Of a stretch of DNA of 64,000 nt, positions 42,361-51,795 are shown piece by piece. The DNA is taken from assembly GCA_045596625.1 (NCBI GenBank), contig JAZOCU010000054.1, positions 372,001-436,000 of the forward strand, in the 5' to 3' direction. The stretch is from Firm-04 sp045596625 (GTDB lineage Bacteria > Bacillota > Clostridia > Oscillospirales > Ruminococcaceae). The notes beneath the pieces were generated by a model, which saw only the letters and a program-made list of their open reading frames with translations, was not told the DNA's origin and searched no databases. Position 1 is the stretch's first letter. Each line of letters opens with the position of its first letter. The position numbers were made by a program, and so were the translations under genes.

Positions 42361-43650
42361 TTAATTTTGCGGTTCAATTTGCTCCAGCGCTGCGAGCTTG
42401 ACACAGAGACAGAACAGCTCCATGGTTTTGCGCAGAACGTCCACCGAAGGATACGTGGGAGCAATGCGGATATTGGAATCATCGGGATCGTTTCCGCCGG
42501 GATAAGTAGCGCCGGCAGGGGTCAGGGTAACACCAGCTTCCTTGCAAAGCTGTACGATCCGTTTTGCGCAGCCGTTCGGTGCTTGATAGGAGATAAAGTA
42601 TCCACCTTGCGGTGCAGTCCAAGAGCCAAGACCGTACGGTTTCAGTTCTTGTTCCAGAAGCGCAATTACGACATCAAACTTAGGCTTGAGGATTGCAGCG
42701 TGCTTTTTCATGTGCTCGATCACGCCCTCGGCATTGCCGAAGAAGCGTGCGTGGCGCAATTGATTGATTTTATCAAAGCCGATCGTCTGGATGCCCATAT
42801 CACGGCTGAATTGAGCCAAATTCGCTTTGCTCATAGTAACGGCAGCAATACCGGCACCGGCAAAAGTCACTTTGGAGGTGGAGGCAAATTGATAAACCAT
42901 ATCCTCAGAGCCGAATTCCTTGCAGGCATCGGTGATGCGCAGGGGTGTTGCGGGATTCTCTACGATATGGTGAAGGAAATAGGCGTTATCCCAGAAGATG
43001 CGGAAATCCTTGGCGGCGGGCTTCAATGCTGCAAAACGACGCACCACAGCATCGCTGAACACTACGCCGGTCGGATTTGAATATACAGGCACGCACCATA
43101 TTCCCTTTACGCTTTCATCAGATTCTACGTGCTTTGCAACGATATCCATGTCAGGACCGTCGGCAAGCATCGGTACCGGGATCATTTCAATGCCAAAGTA
43201 GTTCGCAACGGCAAAATGACGGTCATAGCCGGGGACAGGGCAAAGGAATTTTACGCTGTCCAGCTGAGACCAGGGAGTACACCCGGCAATGCCATGTACA
43301 TAAGCGATCTGAAAACAGTTGAACATCAACTGCAAACTGGAGTTGCCGGCTACAAATACTTCATCGGCGGACACACCCAGCAGCTCTGCAAACAGAGTTC
43401 TGACTTCAGTGATGCCACCGGGTACGCCATAATTTCGGCAGTCTTCACCGGTTTCGGAGAACAGTGAATCTTCAGCGGAAAGCGTATCCATCATTGGCAT
43501 GGTGAGCGCGAGCTGTTCAGGTGATGGATTGCCGCGTGCCATATTCAACTGCAGCTTTTGAGCAGCAAACGCATCATAAGCAGCCTTGGTCTCGCTGTAC
43601 AGAGCGGATCTTGCCTCTTGCGAAAGCTGAGAAAGTAATTTCTGTTCCAT
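42361..43650 (-). CDS. Aspartate-type aminotransferase (class I, subgroup Ic)
   Basis: 429 residues. PLP-binding Lys in STSKVTFAGAG (near 270), YSNPTG substrate-side loop, and NIRIAPTYPS near the C-terminus, which bears the carboxylate-binding Arg. The N-terminal LNMARGNPSPEQL is typical of the MocR-like free-standing subgroup Ic. Likely uses aspartate or a similar amino acid with 2-oxoglutarate; exact substrate is inferred from the family. It precedes serS, and its upstream promoter is near-consensus. Confidence 0.85.
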   Translation of the reverse strand: MEQKLLSQLSQEARSALYSETKAAYDAFAAQKLQLNMARGNPSPEQLALTMPMMDTLSAEDSLFSETGEDCRNYGVPGGITEVRTLFAELLGVSADEVFVAGNSSLQLMFNCFQIAYVHGIAGCTPWSQLDSVKFLCPVPGYDRHFAVANYFGIEMIPVPMLADGPDMDIVAKHVESDESVKGIWCVPVYSNPTGVVFSDAVVRRFAALKPAAKDFRIFWDNAYFLHHIVENPATPLRITDACKEFGSEDMVYQFASTSKVTFAGAGIAAVTMSKANLAQFSRDMGIQTIGFDKINQLRHARFFGNAEGVIEHMKKHAAILKPKFDVVIALLEQELKPYGLGSWTAPQGGYFISYQAPNGCAKRIVQLCKEAGVTLTPAGATYPGGNDPDDSNIRIAPTYPSVDVLRKTMELFCLCVKLAALEQIEPQN

Positions 43651-43706
43651 AGGGAGTTCCTTTCTTTGCGATAGGATTCTGTATGATATCGGTGTTTCAA
43701 CAGTTT

Positions 43707-43735
43707 ATTATAGCATATTCTCCATGGAAATGCAA
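43707..43735 (-). promoter_or_regulatory. Promoter of the aminotransferase-serS transcript
   Basis: Minus strand: TTGCAT, 17-nt spacer, TATAAT. Start near 43700. Upstream A-tract TTCAAAAATCC next to the -35 matches that of pfkA. Confidence 0.78.
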
Positions 43736-43823
43736 CGGATTTTTGAAAAAACCTTGCATTTTTTTGCAATCGTAGACTTCTGCTTTTTTCGTCCTCCAAA
43801 ATCAAAAAAATGTTGATGTTTGC

Positions 43824-43853
43824 TTGACAGGAGCAGTACAATCGGTTTATAAT
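43824..43853 (+). promoter_or_regulatory. Promoter of the LCP gene
   Basis: TTGACA, 18-nt spacer, TATAAT; start near 43860, leader about 85 nt. Confidence 0.78.
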
Positions 43854-43945
43854 AAGCGTAAAAGAGACCAACACCAAATACAGATATATAGAGAAAAGTG
43901 TTTAGCCATAGCAGCTGCCGTGTGTGCAATAAAGGAGCATAGGAT

Positions 43946-45124
43946 ATGAAGAAAAAAAGCAACAGCTTTTCTGACACAAAGCCGCTTCCTGTACAGGAAG
44001 CGGCAAAGGAAATCCAACGCAAACAACAGACCCAAAAGGCAGGCGGAACGCAATCGCATAAATCAAAAGAGACAGCGAATCAGAGGAAGAATTCTGCATC
44101 TATCGAGCAGCCCCAATCGGGGTTGCAACTGCAAAAGCAAAAATCCAAACGCAGAGGCTGTAATCCATTGGGTGTATTGCTGACACTTGTGGCGCTGGTG
44201 TTCGGAATCTACACGCTGATTTCCGTTCGGGCCATTCATCAGCTTCGACATGAGCCGACGGAGCCGCGGCAGATCATAGCGGCGGATGCTGTATATGAGG
44301 ATGAGCAGATACGGAATATTCTGGTGATCGGCAGTGACTCCCGAGGCGATACAAGAGGGCGTTCCGATGCAATGCTGCTGGTAACATTGAGCGGCCGCAA
44401 CAAGACGATCACGATCACCTCGCTGATGCGGGATAGCTATGTCAGTATTCCGGGACATGGCTGCAATAAACTGAATGCAGCGTATGTCTATGGCGGTGCG
44501 ACACTGCTGATGGATACCATTGAGGCGAATTATCATATTGATGTCGATGAATATGTTTCCATTGATTTTTCGGCATTTGTTGCAATAATTGATGCTTTTG
44601 GCGGAATGGAACTTACCATCAGCGATGCGGAAGCAGAAGGGATGAACATCATCCTGCAGGCAGAACTGAATCTTTTGATGGGTGATGCGGTGAATGCAGA
44701 TCTGCTGCCCGGCGGCGGCACCTATCAGATGAATGGCAAGCAGGCACTTGCATATTCGCGACTGCGGTATGTGGGCAATGCGGATTATGAGCGGACTCAG
44801 CGGCAGCGTACTGTCATGCTGAATCTTTTGGAACGGATGAAGGAATTGCGCCCCGGCGCATGGTTTTCTTTGATCGAGGATGCATTGCCGTTGATTTCCA
44901 CGAATATGGACTCGTTGTCATTATATATGCTTTCCCTGCGGGCACCGATCTTGCTTGCCAGCTATGATACACAGACCTTGCGGCTGCCTGCCAACGATAC
45001 TTATGTCAATGATACCACAGAGACCGGTGCAGCAGTGCTTGTCGTGGATTTTGATGCCAATCTGACAATATTTAAACAGGCGGTAGAGCAGCCCTTTGCT
45101 GCGGAAAATGGTTCGGAAGAATAA
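43946..45124 (+). CDS. LytR-CpsA-Psr (LCP) family cell-wall glycopolymer ligase
   Basis: 392 residues. A long, basic, Gln/Lys-rich cytosolic start (about 1-70), one membrane helix (about 73-95), then the LCP domain: ILVIGSDSRGDTRGRSDAMLL, SLMRDSYVSIPGHGCNKLNAAY and QALAYSRLRYVGNADYERTQRQR. The Arg and Asp residues bind the polyprenyl-phosphate substrate and metal. LCP enzymes attach teichoic acids or other polymers to peptidoglycan. AAAGGAG precedes the ATG. Monocistronic, with own promoter and terminator. Confidence 0.92.
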   Translation: MKKKSNSFSDTKPLPVQEAAKEIQRKQQTQKAGGTQSHKSKETANQRKNSASIEQPQSGLQLQKQKSKRRGCNPLGVLLTLVALVFGIYTLISVRAIHQLRHEPTEPRQIIAADAVYEDEQIRNILVIGSDSRGDTRGRSDAMLLVTLSGRNKTITITSLMRDSYVSIPGHGCNKLNAAYVYGGATLLMDTIEANYHIDVDEYVSIDFSAFVAIIDAFGGMELTISDAEAEGMNIILQAELNLLMGDAVNADLLPGGGTYQMNGKQALAYSRLRYVGNADYERTQRQRTVMLNLLERMKELRPGAWFSLIEDALPLISTNMDSLSLYMLSLRAPILLASYDTQTLRLPANDTYVNDTTETGAAVLVVDFDANLTIFKQAVEQPFAAENGSEE

Positions 45125-45147
45125 GAGCACGAAGCAAATGCATCGTT

Positions 45148-45183
45148 AAAAAGGCGTGAGAAGAACAGCTCTCACGCCTTTTT
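45148..45183. terminator. Bidirectional terminator between LCP and ptsI
   Basis: 14-bp stem AAAAAGGCGTGAGA / TCTCACGCCTTTTT with an 8-nt loop. Serves both convergent genes. Confidence 0.88.
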
Positions 45184-45202
45184 GTGTGATGAGGAAATGC
45201 TT

Positions 45203-46846
45203 TTACAGGCCGGATGTTTGCAGATTCAGGCTGCGGATAGTTTCTCTTACTTTGAGTATATAGGCAGGCGAAACGGAAAGTTCGTCAATTCCCATACGCA
45301 GAAATGATTCTGTCAGTGAGGTGTCGGCAGCAAGCTCACCGCAAATGCCGATCCAGGTATTATGACTGTGCGCACTTTTGGCTGCATAGGCGATCAAACG
45401 CATGACGGCTTCATGCTTTGGATCACAAAAGGGTTCGAGCTTTGGATTCTGCCGATCGCAGGCGAGCGTATATTGGATCAGATCATTGGTTCCTACACTG
45501 AAAAAATCCACGAGCGGAGCAAGCAGATCGCTGATGACAGCAGCAGCCGGTGTCTCAATCATAATGCCGATCTCGATTTGATCGCTGAAGGGCAGATCGG
45601 TGGCTTTGAGCTCAGCCTTGACTTCTTCGCAGAGTGCAAGGATCTGATTGAGCTCCGAAACACTCGTGATCATGGGAAACATAATACCAAGCCTGCCGTA
45701 GACCGATGCCCGAAATAAGGCTCGGAGCTGTGTTTTGAACAGGGCCGGACGGCGCAGACATAATCGGATGGCACGGCAGCCCAGCGCAGGATTTTCTTCC
45801 GGATCCAAATGGAAATAGTCCACTTTCTTATCGGCACCGATATCCAGTGTACGGATGATGACTTTTTTTCCTGCCATGCTTTCCAGTACACGTTGATAGG
45901 CTGTACATTGCTGTTCCTCGGTAGGATAATCATCGTTTTCCAGATAGAGAAACTCACTGCGGAACAAGCCGATGCCTCCGGCATCATTGACCAGCGCTGC
46001 ACCGATATCCTGTATGCTGCCGATATTGGCAAATAATTCGATTTTTGTACCGTCAAGGGTGATGTTTTCTTTTCCTTTGAGGGTTTTGAGCAAGGCTCGT
46101 TTTTTAAGATCTGCCTGTTGTTTGGCTTTCATGAAAGCCAGCGTATCTGCATCCGGATTGAGAAATATTTCGCCGCTGTCACCATCCACTGCTGCCAGAT
46201 CACCATCGGAAACGGCGGTCAAGAACGTATCTCCAACGCCAATGACAGCAGGAATATTCATCGTGCGTGCCAGAATTGCTGTATGGGAATTGGATGATCC
46301 TTGTGCAGTAATAAAAGCAAGCACTTTTTCTTTATCCAGCGATACGGTTTCGCTGGGGGCAAGATCATCGGCACAGAGAATCGTGGGTTCATTGTAATCG
46401 GTGCGAGATTCGATATGCTCCGAGAGACAGGCAATGAGCCGGTTGGAAATATCCTTCACATCGGCAGCTCTTGCCTGCATATAAACATCCTCCATTGCGG
46501 AAAACATAGCGGCAAAGCGCTCAGCTGTGACAGATACCGCATATTCGGCATTCACCGATTGTGTTTCGATGATGCTGCGAATAGATTCGGAATAGTCTTC
46601 ATCATCCAGCATCATTTTGTGAATTTCAAAGATCTGTGCATTGGTCTCTCCGACTTCCTTCAGTGCTTTTTCGTAAATCACCGAAAGTTGTGCTGCCGCT
46701 GCTGCAATGGCTTTTTCCACACGGGCGAGCTCTGCGGCGGGATCGGCAACGGAAAGTCGGCGCACCTGTGCTTGTTGCCGCTTGAATACAAAAACCTTAC
46801 CGATGGCGATATTGCCACATACGCCTTTTCCGGTAAAATGCAGCAT
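45203..46846 (-). CDS. ptsI: PTS enzyme I
   Basis: 547 residues. Active-site His in GSSNSHTAILAR; the PEP-binding barrel shows FRSEFLYLE, GCRAIRLCLRRP and FSVGTNDLIQYTLACDR. It takes phosphate from PEP and passes it to HPr. The start MLHFTGKGV is chosen from GAAAGGA about 11 nt upstream; a longer frame runs through the HPr gene and is rejected. Somewhat shorter than the usual 570. Third gene of the EII-HPr-EI operon. Confidence 0.94.
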   Translation of the reverse strand: MLHFTGKGVCGNIAIGKVFVFKRQQAQVRRLSVADPAAELARVEKAIAAAAAQLSVIYEKALKEVGETNAQIFEIHKMMLDDEDYSESIRSIIETQSVNAEYAVSVTAERFAAMFSAMEDVYMQARAADVKDISNRLIACLSEHIESRTDYNEPTILCADDLAPSETVSLDKEKVLAFITAQGSSNSHTAILARTMNIPAVIGVGDTFLTAVSDGDLAAVDGDSGEIFLNPDADTLAFMKAKQQADLKKRALLKTLKGKENITLDGTKIELFANIGSIQDIGAALVNDAGGIGLFRSEFLYLENDDYPTEEQQCTAYQRVLESMAGKKVIIRTLDIGADKKVDYFHLDPEENPALGCRAIRLCLRRPALFKTQLRALFRASVYGRLGIMFPMITSVSELNQILALCEEVKAELKATDLPFSDQIEIGIMIETPAAAVISDLLAPLVDFFSVGTNDLIQYTLACDRQNPKLEPFCDPKHEAVMRLIAYAAKSAHSHNTWIGICGELAADTSLTESFLRMGIDELSVSPAYILKVRETIRSLNLQTSGL

Positions 46847-46868
46847 AAGTGCTTCATCCTTTCTGCTT

Positions 46869-47126
46869 TCAAAGATGTTCCGATAAAAAAGCTTTGATCG
46901 CTTCGGCGGCTTTTGATTCCTCTTCGCCTTGTACGGTAACGGTGATGGTATCACCACAGCGAATACCCATACCCATGAGCATCATCAGCTTGGAAGCATT
47001 CACAGTATTGCCGTCCTTTTCGATGAGTACTTCGCTGCGGAAGGATCGGGCGGTTTTGGAAAGCAAGCCTGCTGGTCTGGCATGAATACCTGCCGGATCT
47101 TTGATGGTATATTGAAATGTGATCAT
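46869..47126 (-). CDS. ptsH: HPr phosphocarrier protein
   Basis: 85 residues. The phospho-accepting His15 is in PAGIHARPAG. At the regulatory site B. subtilis has KSIMG with Ser46; this protein has NASKLMM, with Ser45 and Lys46. It may therefore not be phosphorylated by HPr kinase in the normal way. HPr links EI and the sugar permease. It sits between ptsG and ptsI in the same operon. Confidence 0.93.
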   Translation of the reverse strand: MITFQYTIKDPAGIHARPAGLLSKTARSFRSEVLIEKDGNTVNASKLMMLMGMGIRCGDTITVTVQGEEESKAAEAIKAFLSEHL

Positions 47127-47170
47127 AGGGGGAAATCATCCTTTCTGATTTTGTGTTGGAGAATACAGGA

Positions 47171-49288
47171 TCAATGAATGGTCAGCATGGCTTCTCCGAC
47201 ACGAACTGCACCGGAAGCGATGATCTCGATATTCCCCAGTTCCTCTGCATTACAGATGACGATTGGTGTTGTAAGCAGATATCCTTTTTTCCGGATGCTG
47301 TTCCGATCAAAGGAAATGAGCAGATCACCCTTACGAACACGCTGCCCGGTTTTGACATGGGCGGTAAATCCTTCTCCATGCAATGCTACGGTATCCATAC
47401 CGATGTGCATGAGAATTTCGCAGCCTTCTTCTGTGATCAGATTGATGGCGTGTTTGGTCTCAAATACCATACTGACGGTACCATCGCAGGGAGCATAGAG
47501 TTTTCCATCATTCGGTTCAATGGCGATGCCTTCGCCCAATATGCCTGCTGAAAAGGCTTCATCCTGTACCTGATGCAGCGGAATGACGGTGCCCTCAAGA
47601 GGCGAGAATAATCGGATGGCTGCTGTATTCTGACGAGAGATCGTCTTTTCTTCCGCAAAGGCGTGTTCAGATGGCTCCGGTGAAGAAAGCGGCGCATCGG
47701 CAGCAGGTGAATCAAGAAAATCCTCCAGCCTTGATTTGATGACAGATACCTGCGGTCCATAGATCACCTGTACACCATTGCCCTTGTGAATCACACCGGA
47801 AGCACCGCTATTCTTGAGCAGCTCGTCGTTGACCTGTGCGGCATCATGGACTGTAACACGCAATCTGGTTGCACAGCAATCCAGATCAGAAAGATTGGCT
47901 TTTCCGCCAAGTCCTGCAAGAATCAATGCGCTGACAGAATCGACGCTGTTGTTTTTGACAGCCTTGCGTTTATTGAGATCCTTGCGGGTATAAAGCTTGG
48001 TTTCTTCATCATCGGCTTCCCGACCGGGTGTTTTGAAGTTGAATTTGCGGATGAGAAAATAGAATATAAAATAATACAATACTGCATACAGCAGACCTAC
48101 CGGTAAAATACGGATCCAATTGGTTTTATCATTTCCTTGCAGGACACCGAATAAAACCAGATCGATCAGACCACCGGAAAACGTCATGCCGACCGTAACA
48201 TTGAGCAGATGCATCAGCATAAAGGAAAGTCCGGCAAGGATGCAGTGCACTACATACATAATGGGAGCCACAAACAAGAAGGTGAATTCCAGCGGCTCGG
48301 TAATACCGGTCAGAACAGAGGTGAGTGCAGCGGAAAAGAGCAATCCGCCGACCAGCTTCTTTTTTTCCGGGCGTGCTGTCCGATACATTGCCAGCGCCGC
48401 AGCCGGCAGACCAAAAATCATAAAGGGGAATTTACCGGTCATAAATCGGGTAGCGGATACTGAAAAATGCTCGGTCGCTTTAGAGGCAAGTTCTGCAAAG
48501 AAGATATTCTGTGCACCTTGTACGGTAACGCCGTCGATCACAACGGAGCCGCCCAGTTCGGTTTGCCAGAAGGGCATATAGAATACATGATGCAAACCAA
48601 ATGGGATCAATGCGCGCTCAATGATACCGTAGATCCATGTGCCTGCATAACCGGAACGCAGCACAAGCTGTCCGAGCTGTGCGATCACTGCCTGTACCGG
48701 CGGCCAGAGATAAAACATCACAATACCGACCAGAAGATAGACAAGACTACAGATGATCGGCACAAATCGAGTGCCGCCGAAGAAAGAGAGTACCTGCGGC
48801 AATTCTATCTTATAAAAACGATTATGCAGTGCCGCAACACCCAGACCGACCAGAATACCGCCGAACACACCCATCTGCAATGTGGGAATGCCAAGAGTGA
48901 CGGTGGTGGTGTTTTCTGCCATAGCCTCTACACCGCCTTTGGCGGCGATCAGTGTACTGATTGCAGTATTCATAATGAGATAACTGATGGCACCCGACAA
49001 AGCGGCAACTTCTTTTTCTTTTTTTGCCATGCCGATAGCAACGCCCATAGCAAAAAGCAGTGCCAGATTATCAAATATCACGCTGCCTGTTTTGCTCATG
49101 ATATTGAGTATGGTAAAGAGCAGGCCGCCTTCTTTGATGATATTAGTAAGATGATAAGCTTCTAATGTGGTGGGATTGGTAAAGGAACTGCCGATGCCCA
49201 ATAGCAGACCCGCTACCGGCAGCAAAGCGATCGGCAGCATAAAAGAACGTCCGACCCTTTGCAGAACACCGAATATTTTATCTTTCAT
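47171..49288 (-). CDS. ptsG: PTS glucose/N-acetylglucosamine-type permease, EIICBA
   Basis: 705 residues. EIIC (about 1-390) with many spans and the GITEPLEFTFLFVAP motif; EIIB with the phospho-Cys in CATRLRVTV near residue 480; EIIA with the His in ILMHIGMDTVALHGEGF near residue 640. The IIC-IIB-IIA order fits the glucose or N-acetylglucosamine family; the exact sugar cannot be told. ATG 49288 has GGAGG 7 nt upstream; a longer frame is rejected. A clear promoter was not found in the 160 bp upstream. Confidence 0.92.
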   Translation of the reverse strand: MKDKIFGVLQRVGRSFMLPIALLPVAGLLLGIGSSFTNPTTLEAYHLTNIIKEGGLLFTILNIMSKTGSVIFDNLALLFAMGVAIGMAKKEKEVAALSGAISYLIMNTAISTLIAAKGGVEAMAENTTTVTLGIPTLQMGVFGGILVGLGVAALHNRFYKIELPQVLSFFGGTRFVPIICSLVYLLVGIVMFYLWPPVQAVIAQLGQLVLRSGYAGTWIYGIIERALIPFGLHHVFYMPFWQTELGGSVVIDGVTVQGAQNIFFAELASKATEHFSVSATRFMTGKFPFMIFGLPAAALAMYRTARPEKKKLVGGLLFSAALTSVLTGITEPLEFTFLFVAPIMYVVHCILAGLSFMLMHLLNVTVGMTFSGGLIDLVLFGVLQGNDKTNWIRILPVGLLYAVLYYFIFYFLIRKFNFKTPGREADDEETKLYTRKDLNKRKAVKNNSVDSVSALILAGLGGKANLSDLDCCATRLRVTVHDAAQVNDELLKNSGASGVIHKGNGVQVIYGPQVSVIKSRLEDFLDSPAADAPLSSPEPSEHAFAEEKTISRQNTAAIRLFSPLEGTVIPLHQVQDEAFSAGILGEGIAIEPNDGKLYAPCDGTVSMVFETKHAINLITEEGCEILMHIGMDTVALHGEGFTAHVKTGQRVRKGDLLISFDRNSIRKKGYLLTTPIVICNAEELGNIEIIASGAVRVGEAMLTIH

Positions 49289-49446
49289 GAGGAACACCTC
49301 CGTTATGAATTTGCACATTGTCATACGAATCTGTGCAGAATGATCCTTCAATGCCCTATTATCCGGTTTTTTTGTAAGAATATACATTGCATGGCGGCAT
49401 TGGTGAAATCCCCGAGAAGACTCTTGGGAAAATCCGCAAAAAACGA

Positions 49447-49475
49447 TTGCAATTAGCAGCAAAAAGCGGTATAAT
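49447..49475 (+). promoter_or_regulatory. Promoter of the recD2 operon
   Basis: TTGCAA, 17-nt spacer, TATAAT; start near 49482, leader about 30 nt. Confidence 0.8.
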
Positions 49476-49512
49476 TAAAATGTATATGATTTTTTCGGAA
49501 AGGAGGGCGTTT

Positions 49513-51795
49513 ATGGCACAGACAGTCGGGCAGACCGTTTCACTGAAGGGAACTGTGGATGAGGTTCTGTTTTTGAATGAAGCCAATGGATATACTGTTG
49601 CGGAGTTGGAAACGGAAACCGCATTGGTCACCATTGTGGGAGAGATCGGCAGATTGGAGCCGGGCGAGGAGCTGGAACTGACCGGCACTTATGTGAATCA
49701 TCCTCGGTTCGGACAGCAATTTCATGCTGAAAGCTGTGTGCGTGCACTGCCCTCCTCGGTATTGAATATTGAACGCTATCTGGCCGGCGGTGCCATTCGT
49801 GGCATTGGCAAGGCATTGGCAAAGCGTATTGTTGCGGAATTCGGGGAACTGACCTTGCAGGTCATGGAAAATACACCGGAAAAGCTGGCTCGTATTAAGG
49901 GTATCTCTGCGCAAAAATGTGAAGAGATCGCTGCATCCGCAAAGGAGATCTTTGGTCTGCGCAGTTTGCTGGGCAGATTGGGTGCTTATGGAGTATCTGC
50001 AAGCATTGCGATGCAGGCATATCGCCGCTGGGGTGTATCCTCTTGGGATATCATACAGGAAAATCCATATCTGCTGTGCGGCTATGGGTTGGAGCTGGAA
50101 TTTCGCCGTGCAGAACAGATCGCAAGAGATGTGGGCATATCAGACAGTGATCCGAAGCGATTGAAGGCGGGCTTCTGTTGGATTTTGCAGAACAATGCCA
50201 ATGAAGGACATACTTGTCTGCCGCTGGATCAATTCAAACCGGCAGCCATGCGGGTATTGCAGTTATCGGAAGAGGAATTTGCTGCAGGCTATCAGATCTG
50301 TCTGCAGGATGATGTGCTGATTCAGTACCGCAAAAAAGATCGATTGTTTGTGTATCTTGAGGAATACTATCATGCGGAAGACTTTATTGCCGCAAGGATC
50401 TCGGCAATGCTTTCGTTTTCCCCGCCGGAGGATTTTGATTGCAAACGCGCCATCGAAAAAGAGGAACAGGAAACCGGCATGACATATGCCGAGCTGCAAA
50501 AGAAAGCCATAGCCTGTGCATTCTCCCGCGGGATTATGGTGCTGACAGGTGGACCGGGTACAGGTAAGACTACAACGCTCAATGGTGTGATCGATTTGTG
50601 CGTCAAGGCTGGCAGCACCGTTTTGCTGGCAGCACCTACCGGCAGAGCTGCCAAGCGTATGACAGAGCTGACAGGCAGAGAAGCCAAAACCATTCACCGC
50701 TTATTGGGTACGGAATATGATGATACTGGCCGGTTGGTATTTCAGCATCATGAAAAGAATCCGCTCAAAGGCGATGTGCTGATTGTCGATGAGGTTTCGA
50801 TGGTGGATGTACTGTTGTTTGAAAGCCTGCTGCATGCGGTAAGATTATCCTGTCGGGTCATTCTGGTGGGAGACGAAGACCAGCTGCCTTCGGTAGGAGC
50901 AGGCAATCTGCTGCATACTTTGGTGCACAGCGGATGTCTGCCTGTGGTTCGGCTGACAGAGATCTTTCGGCAAGCACAGGAAAGCTGTATCATTCGCAGC
51001 GCCCATCAGATCGTGAATGGAGAGCTGCCCGATCTGCAGGAAAAGCATAGTGATTTCTTTTTCTTTGATCGTCGGAATGCAGCGCAGGCTTCGGAATTTC
51101 TTATGGATCTTTACAGCCGCCGTTTACCGAAAGCATATGGCTTTACACCGCAAACGGATATTCAGGTTATTTCGCCTACAAGAAAAGGCTTGCTGGGTAC
51201 GATCTCATTGAATCAGATGATACAGGAGGCGGTGAATCCGCCGAAATACGGCAAAGCAATTCTGAAGAATCTGCTATTTTCCTTTCGTGAAGGCGATAAG
51301 GTGATGCAGATCCAGAATCAATATGAAATGGAATGGGTAAAGAACGGCGAACGCGGTGCCGGTGTGTTTAATGGCGATATGGGTACGGTTCTGTATGTCG
51401 ATAAGGCATCCAGAATGCTGCAGGTGGATTTTGATGGCAGAGTGGTGTGCTATAATGCCGATCAGCTGGAGCAGCTGGAGCTTGCTTATGCAGTAACGGT
51501 GCATAAAAGTCAAGGCAGTGAATTTGAAGCAGTGATTCTTGTTCTGCCTGAAGGCTCGGATCGGCTCAGCTATCGCAGTTTGCTGTATACTGCCGTGACG
51601 CGTGCCAAAAAGCTGCTGATCCTCATTGGCTCTCCAAAAAAGGTTCGGGAAATGGTGCGGAATCATCGGCGTACATTACGGTATTCCTGCTTGCTGCATA
51701 TGCTCCGGAGCACTTGCAAGCCCATAGGGCTCGTTGGGACGGAGCAGGATTGTGAGGATGCAGCTGTCCCGTTGATTTATGGAGATGCATTATGA
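49513..51795 (+). CDS. recD2: RecD2-type ATP-dependent DNA helicase
   Basis: 760 residues. N-terminal OB and helix-hairpin-helix parts (IRGIGKALAKRIVAEFG, IKGISAQKCEEIAA), then the SF1B helicase: Walker A GGPGTGKTTT, Walker B LIVDEVSMVD, LVGDEDQLPSVGAGN, and AVTVHKSQGSEF with YTAVTRAK. A 5'-3' helicase acting in DNA repair without RecBC. ATG 49513 has AGGAGGG upstream; a longer frame begins before the promoter. Its end overlaps comF by 4 nt. Confidence 0.94.
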   Translation: MAQTVGQTVSLKGTVDEVLFLNEANGYTVAELETETALVTIVGEIGRLEPGEELELTGTYVNHPRFGQQFHAESCVRALPSSVLNIERYLAGGAIRGIGKALAKRIVAEFGELTLQVMENTPEKLARIKGISAQKCEEIAASAKEIFGLRSLLGRLGAYGVSASIAMQAYRRWGVSSWDIIQENPYLLCGYGLELEFRRAEQIARDVGISDSDPKRLKAGFCWILQNNANEGHTCLPLDQFKPAAMRVLQLSEEEFAAGYQICLQDDVLIQYRKKDRLFVYLEEYYHAEDFIAARISAMLSFSPPEDFDCKRAIEKEEQETGMTYAELQKKAIACAFSRGIMVLTGGPGTGKTTTLNGVIDLCVKAGSTVLLAAPTGRAAKRMTELTGREAKTIHRLLGTEYDDTGRLVFQHHEKNPLKGDVLIVDEVSMVDVLLFESLLHAVRLSCRVILVGDEDQLPSVGAGNLLHTLVHSGCLPVVRLTEIFRQAQESCIIRSAHQIVNGELPDLQEKHSDFFFFDRRNAAQASEFLMDLYSRRLPKAYGFTPQTDIQVISPTRKGLLGTISLNQMIQEAVNPPKYGKAILKNLLFSFREGDKVMQIQNQYEMEWVKNGERGAGVFNGDMGTVLYVDKASRMLQVDFDGRVVCYNADQLEQLELAYAVTVHKSQGSEFEAVILVLPEGSDRLSYRSLLYTAVTRAKKLLILIGSPKKVREMVRNHRRTLRYSCLLHMLRSTCKPIGLVGTEQDCEDAAVPLIYGDAL

